Numbered from the stretch's first letter, positions 35,876-44,697 are shown. The stretch: DNA of 64,000 nucleotides from Thalassospira tepidiphila MCCC 1A03514 (GCF_001662875.1 NZ_JPVZ01000014.1:1-64000); one strand, 5' to 3'. Notes: generated by a model from the sequence alone, not told the origin. Made by a program: numbers and translations.

Positions 35876-36415
35876 ATGTCCAGTTCTATGGATTTCGCGC
35901 CTGGCGACCCGACCTTGATGCTGACCGTACTGCGCAGCGCCGAGGCAAATCTTGATCGCAGCATGTTGCTGCGCCGTGTCCTGTCCCTTTTCTGTACCGA
36001 CGATTATGGCAATCAGGTTGCCATCCAGGACGGCCCTGACTTGCAGCGCCGCATCGACAATGCCATTGCCAATCTTCAACTGGCTGGCTTGATCCGCATG
36101 ACGGCGGGTGAAGAATTGTCGATCACCTCGCTTGGCACCGCCATGATGATGGCCTACCCGCTTGGCATCGATGATGGTGTGCTGTGTTCGTTGCCGGCAT
36201 TTCGCAACAGCCTTTATGAAACCCATGCGCCGGTGGTTCAGGAACGCCACCTGCCGAATTCGGCCTATGGTTCCGGTTTTTCAGCCGGGATTGACGCGCA
36301 TCGCCTGACCGAAAACCCCTATCCGTCTGATTGCCGTGATCATGAAGACTGGTTGATGGGATGGGATGAGGCCCTTGATCAGGCCAAACGCGAAGCGGAA
36401 ACGCTGCTGAACTGA
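35876..36415 (+). CDS. Winged-helix protein fused to an RMF-like C-terminal domain
   Basis: 179 residues with two parts. Residues about 20-95 look like a winged helix-turn-helix (LLRRVLSLFCTDDYGNQVAI, then DNAIANLQLAGLIRM and a wing GEELSITSLG), as found in Mrr N-terminal domains. Residues about 130-170 resemble ribosome modulation factor: YGSGFSAGIDAHRLTENPYP and WLMGWDEALDQA match the RMF pattern of YQ-GxxAG-CPY-WLxGWREA. The usual CPY is NPY. The ATG at 35876 has GGAGG eight bases upstream. Ribosome binding or hibernation is inferred only. Confidence 0.72.
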   Translation: MSSSMDFAPGDPTLMLTVLRSAEANLDRSMLLRRVLSLFCTDDYGNQVAIQDGPDLQRRIDNAIANLQLAGLIRMTAGEELSITSLGTAMMMAYPLGIDDGVLCSLPAFRNSLYETHAPVVQERHLPNSAYGSGFSAGIDAHRLTENPYPSDCRDHEDWLMGWDEALDQAKREAETLLN

Positions 36416-36466
36416 TCGGCATGATCCGTTCACACTGCGTCTAAAAACTTGCGACCGGCAAACGGA

Positions 36467-36622
36467 ATGCAATTTCCGATGCCGCGATTTGAATACCCGG
36501 CACTGCCGGTGATGCCGTGCCACCTTGTGCAACGGCCGACACCTGCCCGTTTGATCCGCAACGATGGCAACATGCCATTGCCACTGCACATCACACGCGG
36601 GCAACGGGTCCCTGCCCCCTGA
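36467..36622 (+). CDS. Possible small Pro-rich protein
   Basis: A 51-codon frame (MQFPMPRFEYPALPVMPC...) fills most of the gap between the winged-helix gene and the DUF4169 gene. Codon use at third positions looks coding-like, but there is no convincing ribosome site and no family. It could be chance. Confidence 0.2.
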   Translation: MQFPMPRFEYPALPVMPCHLVQRPTPARLIRNDGNMPLPLHITRGQRVPAP

Positions 36623-36707
36623 TCACATCTCACTGACCAGCACAGCGACCCACGCGGTTTATCCGCATGGGATCGGCATCTTCTTGTTCACTTGAATGAT
36701 TGGGCCG

Positions 36708-36980
36708 CTATTTGGCTTCGCTGTCGGACGGGTCATCTGATGCGAAGATTGAAACCACGTTATTTTCGCTGACCTCGGGGGCTTGGTCTTCCTCACCACT
36801 GGTCGGCTTTTCACGCTTGTGCCCGTCATGCTGTTTGGCGGCATTCTGGCGTTCGTGTTCGGTCAGGGTACGTTCAACGCGCGTGCGCCCATGCAGCAAG
36901 CGGTTCTGATCGGCCTTGCGTGCCTTTTCGTCGCGTTGCTTGCGTTTGCGTGCCTGACGCAGATTAACCAGATCGCCCAT
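36708..36980 (-). CDS. DUF4169 family protein
   Basis: 90 residues, starting MGDLVNLRQARKRKQRDEKARK, the conserved core of the alphaproteobacterial DUF4169 family: a basic helix followed by a NRLLHGRTRVERTLTEHERQNA helix and an acidic tail. ATG at 36980 has AGAAGG upstream; in-frame starts further upstream do not match the family. The function of the family is not known. Confidence 0.85.
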   Translation of the reverse strand: MGDLVNLRQARKRKQRDEKARKADQNRLLHGRTRVERTLTEHERQNAAKQHDGHKREKPTSGEEDQAPEVSENNVVSIFASDDPSDSEAK

Positions 36981-37057
36981 ATCAGCCTTCTGTTTTCTGG
37001 CTTCTGTTTTTCCGGCTGACCGGATCAGGCGAAATAACCTGACCGGCATGACCCGAA

Positions 37058-37093
37058 ATAAAAAACGGGTGCTTCGATTACCCGAAGCACCCG
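37058..37093 (-). terminator. Terminator after the coiled-coil lipoprotein
   Basis: CGGGTGCTTCG and CGAAGCACCCG form an 11-bp stem with a 6-base loop, followed on the minus strand by TTTTTTATTT. Confidence 0.9.
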
Positions 37094-37130
37094 CTAGCCG
37101 TTCTTAAAATCCGTAGGTGTCCGACAGGAC

Positions 37131-38252
37131 TTAGCGCACGAAGACGTGCACCTCGTTTGCCGAGACAGATGCGCTGGTCGCATCAGAGGCACGCACGCGC
37201 GAGCTTGGCATGCCCATATCGGTCAGCGACCGAAGAACTGCCTGCGCGTTGCGCTTGGATTTATTGGCATTCAGCGCAACCTGCGCCGGGGTACCACGAT
37301 TCGGTGTCACCGCAACCACATCAAAGCTTGCCTGCGGGCGACGTTCAAGAACGCGGTTCACCGCGTTATACAACGCCTGCTCGTACTTGACGCTCGCCGT
37401 ATCAAAACGGATCACGACAAGCGGACGATCGCTTGGTGCGGCTGCCATACGCTGACCGCTTGATGCCGGTGCAGCCTGCGACTGGAAGACACGTTTCGAA
37501 AGGGAATCCCCGAAGATCTCGCCATTCTTGACAGCCAGAGCCAGCGCATTGAGGTTCGCGCGTTCTGTGCTGACATAAGACGTCTGACGGGCAAGGCTTT
37601 CGCTGATTTCGTTGAGAAGACGATCAATCAGCACCGTGGTGCGGTTGGTTTCGTCTTCAAGCAGGGCAAGCTGACGGTGGTCTTCGTCAACAGCGCCTGA
37701 AACCTGATAGGCCGAACGAACCGACTCAAGCAGGAAGGTCGACAGCGTGCTGTCGGCAGCAACCTTGTTGGCCAGCGAGTTCAGCGCGGCAATGTCATCA
37801 TTCACACGATCCAGTTCGGACTGTGCGGTGTTCCACTGCTGCACCAGAACCGGGTTACCCGGCGTGGTGCCGACCTGCAGACGGGCACTGATCGCGGCAA
37901 CCGTGCCGTGATAGGCCTGCGAGTGCGCGACGGTCTGTCCACGCAGCTGCTGCAGTTCGTTGCTATGATTGCTCAAAGCGGATTTGAGACGGTTCAGCTC
38001 CTGCTGCATGTTCTCGACCTTGGAACCAACAAAGGTTCCGGTCTGAGATACCCCAGTCAGCGGTTCCGTGCTTGCAGCAACGTCATAGCTGGTGACGGCA
38101 TCGGCACCAACCGGCTGATTGGCAACGACGTTTTGCTGCGTCGTTTCCTCTTCACCGGCAAGTGTCGGCCACAGGGCCTCAGAAGAAAAAGAACATCCCC
38201 CCAGCATCAGGGCGGTGCCGATTACGGCGAGGTAGGTTTTACGAACGGCCAT
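37131..38252 (-). CDS. Lipoprotein with coiled coil and OmpA-like C-terminal domain
   Basis: 373 residues. Signal peptide with lipobox (ALMLGGCSF). Residues about 75-115 and 135-235 are predicted coiled coil (ENMQQELNRLKSALSNHSNELQQL). The C-terminus (about 275-373) begins PLVVIRFDTASVKYEQALYNAVNRVLERRPQ and resembles OmpA-like beta-alpha units, but the peptidoglycan motif is not clear. It is probably an outer-membrane lipoprotein. ATG at 38252; weak ribosome site. Function unknown. Confidence 0.75.
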   Translation of the reverse strand: MAVRKTYLAVIGTALMLGGCSFSSEALWPTLAGEEETTQQNVVANQPVGADAVTSYDVAASTEPLTGVSQTGTFVGSKVENMQQELNRLKSALSNHSNELQQLRGQTVAHSQAYHGTVAAISARLQVGTTPGNPVLVQQWNTAQSELDRVNDDIAALNSLANKVAADSTLSTFLLESVRSAYQVSGAVDEDHRQLALLEDETNRTTVLIDRLLNEISESLARQTSYVSTERANLNALALAVKNGEIFGDSLSKRVFQSQAAPASSGQRMAAAPSDRPLVVIRFDTASVKYEQALYNAVNRVLERRPQASFDVVAVTPNRGTPAQVALNANKSKRNAQAVLRSLTDMGMPSSRVRASDATSASVSANEVHVFVR

Positions 38253-38588
38253 TTCGATCTATTACCTAAGTAGAAATATGCGAATCTCCCTGGGCCTGCC
38301 TTTTTATCTAGGTGAAACAAGCCCCTGCTCCCCCGGGATTGAAAGCATCTTAGTCTACGACCACTTATGGAACAAGACGCATTTGCCCCTTTTTTGCCGA
38401 GTCTTGTCCTTATTCACTTCAAAGCGGACAAAGCCGGGCAAAACAGGGGCGTAGCAGTCAGGTAAACCGCGCCCTGTGAAAAAATGGGAAAAATTCAAAT
38501 TTACTGCTTGCAATGACATGCTCGTTTGCATAAGTTCCGCTCCGCCGACGGGGAGCAGACCTTTGCAAACCGCCGGAAATTAAGGCAA
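38253..38588. other. Intergenic region upstream of tRNA-Arg genes
   Basis: About 335 bases between the lipoprotein start and the first tRNA-Arg. It must carry promoters on both strands; no gene recognised. Confidence 0.45.
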
Positions 38589-38665
38589 GCGCCCGTAGCT
38601 CAGCTGGATAGAGCATCTGACTACGAATCAGAAGGCCGGAGGTTCGAATCCTTCCGGGCGCGCCA
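38589..38665 (+). tRNA. tRNA-Arg (ACG), copy 1
   Basis: 77 nt including CCA. The acceptor GCGCCCG pairs with CGGGCGC. Anticodon loop CTACGAA gives ACG, read as ICG after deamination. T arm GGTTCGAATCC. Confidence 0.97.
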
Positions 38666-38668
38666 GTG

Positions 38669-38698
38669 AAAGGCTCGACGTCACCGCGTCGGGCCTTT
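38669..38698 (+). terminator. Terminator after tRNA-Arg copy 1
   Basis: AAAGGCTCGACG and CGTCGGGCCTTT pair over 12 bp with one G-T wobble. The T-run is short (TTT then ACC), so readthrough to the second tRNA is possible. Confidence 0.6.
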
Positions 38699-38719
38699 AC
38701 CATTTATACAAGCGTAAAA

Positions 38720-38796
38720 GCGCCCGTAGCTCAGCTGGATAGAGCATCTGACTACGAATCAGAAGGCCGGAGGTTCGAATCCTTCCGGGCGCGCCA
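38720..38796 (+). tRNA. tRNA-Arg (ACG), copy 2
   Basis: Identical in sequence to the copy at 38589-38665, 131 bases downstream. It is followed by a better form of the same terminator. Confidence 0.97.
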
Positions 38797-38799
38797 GTC

Positions 38800-38836
38800 A
38801 AAGGCCCGACGTTACTGCGTCGGGCCTTTGTTGTTT
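38800..38836 (+). terminator. Terminator after tRNA-Arg copy 2
   Basis: AAAGGCCCGACG and CGTCGGGCCTTT form a perfect 12-bp stem with a 6-base loop and are followed by GTTGTTT. Confidence 0.85.
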
Positions 38837-38894
38837 CGCCCACCTGCTTTGCGCTTGCTTGGTCCGGCGCACAATCTGCAAACAAGCCCGATCA

Positions 38895-38928
38895 GAAAAA
38901 AAGCCCGGCACATATTTGCACCGGGCTT
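38895..38928 (-). terminator. Terminator after the fasciclin gene
   Basis: AAGCCCGG and CCGGGCTT form an 8-bp stem with a 12-base loop and on the minus strand are followed by TTTTTCTGAT. Confidence 0.88.
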
Positions 38929-38968
38929 CGTATCTTATTTCGGGGACTTTATGTCGGTGTGTGCGGGA

Positions 38969-39457
38969 TTACATGCCCGGCATGATCACGGTGTCGATCA
39001 CGTGAATAACACCGTTGTCAGCTTCGATATCGGCATTGACCACAGTGGCTTCATCGACCATGACACCGTTCATGGCATTCACATCGATGCTGTCACCCTG
39101 GACACTGGCCACCATCATTTCCTTGCCTGCGATGTCACCCGACATCACTTTGCCCGGCACCACATGATAGGTCAGGATGGAAACAAGCTTGTCCTTGTTT
39201 TCCGGCTTAAGAAGGTCTTCAACGGTGCCGGCCGGCAGCTTGGCAAAGGCTTCGTCGGTCGGTGCAAAGACCGTAAACGGACCTTCGCCTTTAAGCGTAT
39301 CGACAAGTCCGGCGGCCTGCACGGCCGCTACAAGCGTGTTGAACGAACCGGCGGCAACGGCGGTATCAACGATGTCAGCTGCTTTGGCAGACATCGCACC
39401 AAAGGTCAGGCTGGCAGCGGTCGCAACGGCAATGAGAGACGATTTGATCGCAGACAT
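38969..39457 (-). CDS. Secreted fasciclin-domain protein
   Basis: 162 residues: a signal peptide (about 1-26, cleavage near AKAAD) and one FAS1 domain with [17 protein letters not shown] and [13 protein letters not shown] and a terminal [16 protein letters not shown]1 proteins are periplasmic or extracellular and often mediate adhesion or bind small hydrophobic ligands. ATG at 39457 with GGAG upstream; monocistronic between terminators. Confidence 0.93.
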   Translation of the reverse strand: MSAIKSSLIAVATAASLTFGAMSAKAADIVDTAVAAGSFNTLVAAVQAAGLVDTLKGEGPFTVFAPTDEAFAKLPAGTVEDLLKPENKDKLVSILTYHVVPGKVMSGDIAGKEMMVASVQGDSIDVNAMNGVMVDEATVVNADIEADNGVIHVIDTVIMPGM

Positions 39458-39720
39458 GGTCCTATCTCCTGTTAACCAACGTGGAATTTCAACGTCGAAT
39501 TGTTGCTGTCACAGGAAGGCATACGGCCCATCATCGCGTATCAGTTCAATCATATGATTGTGATAACAAAGGCGCATCCAATCACCTTTGCACAACGTAC
39601 TACACCCTTGGCGCGTAGCCATCCGGGCGACAAAATCACTGCATCTTGTATCGCTGCGGTGTTATGGTCAGGTGATCACAAGGGCAAAGCCCGATAAGGG
39701 ACCTAGGACGGAGCGCACCA

Positions 39721-40242
39721 ATGAATGCCAACACCCGGATCACCATTTCCTGCGATGACCGCGTCGGTTTGATTTCCGATATCACCGGGCGACTGTTTGA
39801 TATCGGTACAAACCTTGGCCCAACGTCATTTTCGCTCGACGGCGATGTTGCGAAGTTCGAAACCACTTGCGAACTTCCCGATGAATGCCCGATATCCGAA
39901 TGCGAAGCTGTGCTGCGCGGACTTTCCCTTGGCAATGCCGACATCACGGTCGAAGCCATTGCCGCCGCCCCGGAAATGACCACGGCACCGGGTGCGACCC
40001 ATCTGATCGAATGTTCGGGGATCGACCAGCCGGGCCTGATCGCGCGCCTGTCGGAAATCTTTATCGAATACAATGCCAACATCGTCCGTCTGGCGGCATC
40101 GGCAACCGACGAAAAGGATGCGCGGATTTACACCCTGCGCTTTGCCGTCGCCATTCCGCCGGAACGCGCCGCCAATTGCCTGGCAACACTTGCCAATACG
40201 GCGGGTTCCATGCGGCTTGTCTTCAAGTTTGACGAACTTTAA
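39721..40242 (+). CDS. Tandem ACT-domain protein (GcvR-like)
   Basis: 173 residues with two ACT domains (about 3-75 and 90-170): the first has CDDRVGLISDITGRLFDIGTN, the second CSGIDQPGLIARLSEIFIEYNANIV. This is the layout of GcvR, the glycine cleavage system repressor accessory protein, but no gcv genes are nearby. ATG at 39721 after CGGAG. It ends 4 bases inside the convergent GGDEF gene. It probably senses an amino acid; the partner is unknown. Confidence 0.82.
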   Translation: MNANTRITISCDDRVGLISDITGRLFDIGTNLGPTSFSLDGDVAKFETTCELPDECPISECEAVLRGLSLGNADITVEAIAAAPEMTTAPGATHLIECSGIDQPGLIARLSEIFIEYNANIVRLAASATDEKDARIYTLRFAVAIPPERAANCLATLANTAGSMRLVFKFDEL

Positions 40243-41399
40243 ATCACCACGCGATTACGGCCGGATTGCTTTGCCTGATAAAGCTTCTGGTCCGCACTTT
40301 TAAGGACTGCCCACGGGTCGGTGGTGTCTTCATCACGTTCGCACACACCGACTGAAATGGTGACGGAAACGGATTTGTTTTTTTCCGGCGGAGTGATCTT
40401 ATTCTCTGCAATCCGTTTGCGCAGCGCATCAAGTGGCTCTGCGGCCCGCTCGGAACTCCGTCCGGCAAACAGCACGGCAAATTCTTCGCCGCCATAACGG
40501 TATGCCTTGCCACCCCCGCCGACGCGCGCAAGCTCCCGCGCCACCTTTTTCAAAACGATATCGCCAACATCATGGCCATAGGTGTCGTTAAACTTCTTGA
40601 AGTGATCAACATCAAGCATGGCAATCGCATATTGATTGCCAAGTTCCGCCATCGCATGTCCCAGCGCGCGCCGCCCCGGCAACCCGGTCAGATCATCGAC
40701 AAACGCCATCCGCCAGGCTTCCTGCGCCAGTCCCGCCAGAACCACACCGGTCGCGGCAAGATATCCATATTGAATAATCCCTGTGCCCATCACCGTTGCC
40801 ACATCAATCGCAATGATCGCCGCCGCAAAGCTGGTTTCAAGCGGCTTGTGCCGGATCAAAAGCAAGATCACCGCGATGACGGATATGATCATCGCCGGAT
40901 GGGGCATTGCGCCCAAAATACCGGTGCTGACAAAAAAGCGCGTATCAAGCACGCGATGCAGCGCCGATCCGACATCGGGCTGGCCGGCCAGCATCAGCAT
41001 GACAAAGATCTGCAATCCCAGAACCAGCATCCGGGCAATGCCACGCGGGTTCAAAACACCGCGTTCGGCCGTAAAGCCCAGCAAAAGCAGATTGATCGGG
41101 ATCAGATAAAGCGTGGCGACCCGAAGGAACGCCAATCCCTCGGCCGAAATGCCGGCCCCGTTGCCCACCAGCAGCCAATAGCAAACCAGCAACAGCAACA
41201 TGACAAAAACCGCGCGCCCGCGGTTAAACCACCAGCCAATCGCCCCGCCCAGCACGGCCAGCAAGAACGGCCCGTATCGCACCAATCCGGAAAGTTCGGC
41301 TGGCACCAGCGTCGGCGAAACGGCCAGCACCAGACACGCACCCAAAATAAGCGCAGGCGCCAAACCGGCAGAAACAACAATGGAATAAGCGCGACGCAT
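40239..41399 (-). CDS. Membrane-bound diguanylate cyclase (GGDEF)
   Basis: 386 residues: seven or eight predicted membrane helices (about 8-215) then a GGDEF domain (about 225-386) with DDLTGLPGRRAL, YAIAMLDVDHFKKFND, an intact YRYGGEEF active site and SVGVCERD. Product should be c-di-GMP. The membrane part has no named sensor domain. ATG at 41399. Its 3' end overlaps the convergent ACT-domain gene by 4 bases. Confidence 0.9.
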   Translation of the reverse strand: MRRAYSIVVSAGLAPALILGACLVLAVSPTLVPAELSGLVRYGPFLLAVLGGAIGWWFNRGRAVFVMLLLLVCYWLLVGNGAGISAEGLAFLRVATLYLIPINLLLLGFTAERGVLNPRGIARMLVLGLQIFVMLMLAGQPDVGSALHRVLDTRFFVSTGILGAMPHPAMIISVIAVILLLIRHKPLETSFAAAIIAIDVATVMGTGIIQYGYLAATGVVLAGLAQEAWRMAFVDDLTGLPGRRALGHAMAELGNQYAIAMLDVDHFKKFNDTYGHDVGDIVLKKVARELARVGGGGKAYRYGGEEFAVLFAGRSSERAAEPLDALRKRIAENKITPPEKNKSVSVTISVGVCERDEDTTDPWAVLKSADQKLYQAKQSGRNRVVI

Positions 41400-41777
41400 G
41401 GGGCGTTCGATACTACCTGCTGGTGGGTCTTTGGAACAGATATCGGGATACCGCCGGTAATCTAACGGCAGTCCGGTTAAGGGGCTATTGCTTTATCCGG
41501 CTTATCTCGAGTTTTTCTGATTAACGGGCCGCGTGCGCCAAAAGCACTAGAGACATGAGTATTTTAAAACTTGCCAGCATTCGCATCCGCACCCTAAATT
41601 ACCCACAGGTTTACTGCGACGCACAATGATCGCAGACCACATAACTGTCACGGCGGCCACGGTACGATCCCGAAAACGGGACGCATAAATACGCCCCATG
41701 CTTCGCGCGATGATCGATTGATGATCCATCGCCTGCGACGCACTGATTGACATGACAGGTTCTGGAGAAACGTTACC
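41400..41777. other. Intergenic region before malyl-CoA lyase
   Basis: About 380 bases between divergent genes. Long frames crossing it on the minus strand are antisense to the malyl-CoA lyase gene. No repeat or RNA recognised. Confidence 0.45.
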
Positions 41778-42764
41778 ATGAGCTTCACCACACCGACCCC
41801 GGCCCCGGCACGCCTGAACCGGTCCGAACTTGCCGTTCCCGGCAGCCGGATCGAACTGTTTGAAAAGGCCGCGAAATCCAAGGCCGATGCTATTTTCCTT
41901 GATCTGGAAGACGCCGTTGCGCCCAGTGACAAGGAACAGGCACGCAAAAACATCATCGAGGCCATCAACGATATCGACTGGGGCGACAAGGTTTTGTCTG
42001 TCCGCATCAACGGTCTTGATACCCATTATATGTATCGCGATGTCGTCGATGTCCTCGAACAGGCCGGTGACCGGCTTGATCTGATCATGATCCCCAAGGT
42101 CGGAACCGCTGCCGACGTCTATGCCCTTGATATGATGGCAACCCAGATCGAAACGGCCAAGGGCCGCAAGAAACGCATCGGGTTTGAGCTGATCATTGAA
42201 ACCGCCCTTGGCATGCAAAACATCCATGAAATTGCCGCAGGCTCCCCGCGCAATGAAAGCCTGCATTTCGGCGTGGCCGATTACGCCGCATCGACCAAGG
42301 CCATGACAACCGGCATTGGCGGCCCGAACCCGCATTATGGCGTTCTGACCGACAAGGATGGCGACAATCCGCGCGATTATCACTGGGGTGACATGTGGCA
42401 TTACGCCATTGCCCGCATGGTGGTCGCGGCCCGCGCCAACGGCCTGCGTCCGATTGATGGTCCGTTTGGGGATTTCTCTGATCCGGATGGCTACCGCGCG
42501 CAAGCCGCCCGCGCCATGGTGCTGGGTTGTGAGGGCAAATGGGCCATCCACCCAAGCCAGATCACCCTCGCCAACGAGGTTTACTCGCCCTCTGATGCCG
42601 AAGTCACCAAGGCCAAGCGCATCCTCGAAGCCATGGCAAAGGCTCAGTCCGAAGGGGCCGGTGCCGTCGCCCTTGATGGTCGATTGATTGATATCGCATC
42701 GATCAAACAGGCCGAAGTCATGGTCCGTCAGGCCGAAGCCATCGCCGCGCGCGACGCGGGCTAA
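41778..42764 (+). CDS. mcl: L-malyl-CoA/beta-methylmalyl-CoA lyase (HpcH/HpaI family)
   Basis: 328 residues of the CitE/Mcl TIM-barrel family. Conserved parts are LAVPGSRIELFEKA, IFLDLEDAVAPSDK (acidic metal-binding region), IMIPKVGTAADV, GFELIIETALGMQNI (Glu ligand) and KWAIHPSQI. The enzyme splits malyl-CoA or methylmalyl-CoA to glyoxylate plus acetyl- or propionyl-CoA, as in the ethylmalonyl-CoA pathway. ATG at 41778 with GGAG nine bases before. Length and NPHYGVLTDKDGD segment fit Mcl1 rather than citrate lyase. Confidence 0.9.
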   Translation: MSFTTPTPAPARLNRSELAVPGSRIELFEKAAKSKADAIFLDLEDAVAPSDKEQARKNIIEAINDIDWGDKVLSVRINGLDTHYMYRDVVDVLEQAGDRLDLIMIPKVGTAADVYALDMMATQIETAKGRKKRIGFELIIETALGMQNIHEIAAGSPRNESLHFGVADYAASTKAMTTGIGGPNPHYGVLTDKDGDNPRDYHWGDMWHYAIARMVVAARANGLRPIDGPFGDFSDPDGYRAQAARAMVLGCEGKWAIHPSQITLANEVYSPSDAEVTKAKRILEAMAKAQSEGAGAVALDGRLIDIASIKQAEVMVRQAEAIAARDAG

Positions 42765-42786
42765 AAGCTCCCTGTAGACATCACAC

Positions 42787-42817
42787 AAAAAGGGCCGGCG
42801 TTTTCGCCGGCCCTTTT
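42787..42817. terminator. Bidirectional terminator
   Basis: AAAAGGGCCGGCG and CGCCGGCCCTTTT make a 13-bp stem with a TTTT loop between the convergent lyase and quinone reductase genes. Confidence 0.92.
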
Positions 42818-42826
42818 CAGTATTAT

Positions 42827-43666
42827 CTAGGACGCAAGCCGCCTTGTTTGCCGTACCTGCCCGCGAATGACTTCTTGGGGATCGCCTTCACGCACCAGAT
42901 GCATGCTGATGCCATCTGAACCACCACCGAGTTCCGGCTTCAGGCGCTGTTTACCATCATAGTGCCCCCCATTCTGAGCGCGATACGGGATCGGGTCATC
43001 GACAAACAGACGCGCAAGGCGCCCCTTGAACGCGGTCTTCACTTCTGTCCACCCGTCCTCATCCATACGGTCGGCGCTATAAACCGGAAATGGCGGCATG
43101 ACGTCCATACCGGGATAGAAAAGCGCACCGTGCTGGATCGGCCACAACACATCATCAATGCTGCCATTAACGCCACGGTCACTGTAATGCGGCAAATGTC
43201 CGCCAATCGGCACAATCAACATCGCGCGACGCCCGGCAAGGGTGCCCTCGCCATAGCGATCACCCCAGTGTTTCTCGTTATGTTCGCCAACTCCATACGC
43301 AAAGCCATAGGCGAACACCCGATCAAACCAGCCTTTCAGGATGGCGGGCATGCCAAACCACCACAGTGGAAAGCTGAACAAAACCGCATCCGCCCACAAA
43401 AGCTTGTCCTGTTCGGCAGCGATATCTGCCGTCTGAAAGCCGGACGCATAGGCATTTTTGGACTCTGCCACATAGATCAGCCGATCAGGATCGCGACGTT
43501 CGGTGAAATCGTGCGCATCAGCCAACGGTTTCCATTCCATGGCATAAAGATCAGAAACCTGCACGGCGTGTCCGTCAGCACGAAGTTTTTCAACGGCAAC
43601 ATCCTTTAATGCGCTGGTCAGGGATGCGGGTTCGGGATGGGCATGGACAATCAAGACATTCGACAT
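42827..43666 (-). CDS. NAD(P)H dehydrogenase (quinone), flavodoxin-like fold
   Basis: 279 residues of the NQO1/DT-diaphorase-like family: VLIVHAHPEPASLTSALKDVA, VLFSFPLWWFGMPAILKGWFDRVF and the PIGG region. FAD is the usual cofactor; it reduces quinones by two electrons. The ATG at 43666 with AAGGA upstream is firm because frames further upstream overlap the divergent regulator. The C-terminus (about 220-279) is longer than the core fold. Confidence 0.92.
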   Translation of the reverse strand: MSNVLIVHAHPEPASLTSALKDVAVEKLRADGHAVQVSDLYAMEWKPLADAHDFTERRDPDRLIYVAESKNAYASGFQTADIAAEQDKLLWADAVLFSFPLWWFGMPAILKGWFDRVFAYGFAYGVGEHNEKHWGDRYGEGTLAGRRAMLIVPIGGHLPHYSDRGVNGSIDDVLWPIQHGALFYPGMDVMPPFPVYSADRMDEDGWTEVKTAFKGRLARLFVDDPIPYRAQNGGHYDGKQRLKPELGGGSDGISMHLVREGDPQEVIRGQVRQTRRLAS

Positions 43667-43687
43667 TGGGCCGTCCTTTCCAAAGGG

Positions 43688-43708
43688 GATCACGTTCGAT
43701 GCGTGATC
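43688..43708. promoter_or_regulatory. Inverted repeat between quinone reductase and LysR genes
   Basis: GATCACG-N7-CGTGATC is a perfect 7-bp dyad in the 97-base gap between the divergent genes, 22 bases from the reductase start and 56 from the regulator start. It is the likely operator of the adjacent LysR-type protein; inference. Confidence 0.55.
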
Positions 43709-43763
43709 ATGGCCTGATGTTCTGCTATCTTTGAAATCCAATAATTTTTGATCTGGTATAAAT

Positions 43764-44678
43764 ATGACAGATATCAGCAAGCTTGACCTGAACCTGTTGG
43801 TGACACTCGACACCTTGCTGGCCGAACGCAATGTCACGCATGCGGCAAGGCGGCTGAACCTCAGCCAACCGGCAATTTCAACACGGTTGACACGCCTGCG
43901 CGATTTGCTGGGCGATCCGCTATTGCTGCCCGCACAGCGCGGCATGATCCCGACCGAACGCGCACTTGAACTGCAAGAACCGCTGCATAACGCACTGGAA
44001 GGTGTGCGCCGGGTCGTTGCGGAAAACAGTCCGTTTGATCCATCAACAATCACCGCCACCATCGCCATTGCCGCCAGTGACTATGTGCAATACGCGATCC
44101 TGATGCCGCTTCTCGACGTTTTGCGGCGTGATGCGCCGGGGATCAAGGTCGCCTGGCGCACGATTAATACCTCCATGCTCGATACCCAGATGGCGCGCGG
44201 TGATGTCAGCCTTGCGCTTTCAACGCCTGAAACCGCACCTGAAACGCTTCGGATGCGTAAAATCTATCGCGAGGAATATGTCGCAATCGCCAGATGCGAT
44301 CATCCGGCAATCAGCGCGCCACTTGATCTCGACAGCTTTTGTGCGCTTGACCATGTGGTTGTGTCCCCCGAAGGCGGCGGCTTTAAGGGGCCAGCCGATG
44401 ATGCCCTTGCGGCACTTGGACGAAAACGCAATGTTGCCCTGTCTGCGCCTGGGTTTCTTGTTGTCCCCGAAATCGTTGCACGCAGCGATATGATCGCCCT
44501 TGTGCCCAGACGGGTTGCCCACGGTCGCACCGGTCAGATCCAGATGTTTGATCCCCCGGTGCCTGTTACCGGTTTTGACATGGCGTTGATCTGGCATGAC
44601 CGCACCACCACCCATCCCCTGTATCGCTGGCTCCGGGATCAGATCACAGCATTGATCGGAAATACCTCTGGAGATTAA
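43764..44678 (+). CDS. LysR-family transcriptional regulator
   Basis: 304 residues: an N-terminal helix-turn-helix (about 9-65; LLVTLDTLLAERNVTHAARRL, LSQPAISTRLTRLRDLL) and a type 2 periplasmic-binding-like effector domain. It is divergent from the quinone reductase, the classic LysR arrangement, so it probably controls that gene through the palindrome at 43688. Effector not known; a quinone or electrophile is a reasonable guess. ATG at 43764; the ribosome site is weak. Confidence 0.92.
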   Translation: MTDISKLDLNLLVTLDTLLAERNVTHAARRLNLSQPAISTRLTRLRDLLGDPLLLPAQRGMIPTERALELQEPLHNALEGVRRVVAENSPFDPSTITATIAIAASDYVQYAILMPLLDVLRRDAPGIKVAWRTINTSMLDTQMARGDVSLALSTPETAPETLRMRKIYREEYVAIARCDHPAISAPLDLDSFCALDHVVVSPEGGGFKGPADDALAALGRKRNVALSAPGFLVVPEIVARSDMIALVPRRVAHGRTGQIQMFDPPVPVTGFDMALIWHDRTTTHPLYRWLRDQITALIGNTSGD

Positions 44679-44697
44679 CCGGCAGACCCCGAAAATA

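Noticed and set aside
38458-38885. Frames on both strands across the tRNA-Arg genes
   Set aside because: Antisense or sense reading of tRNA; the shared peptide GAPGRIRTSGLLIRSQM is a well-known artefact of tRNA reading.
41547-42788. 413-codon minus frame
   Set aside because: Antisense to the malyl-CoA lyase gene, whose protein has firm family motifs.
43667-44068. N-terminal extension of the quinone reductase into the LysR gene
   Set aside because: The family start MSNVLIVHAHPEP lies at 43666 with a ribosome site; the extension is antisense to LysR.
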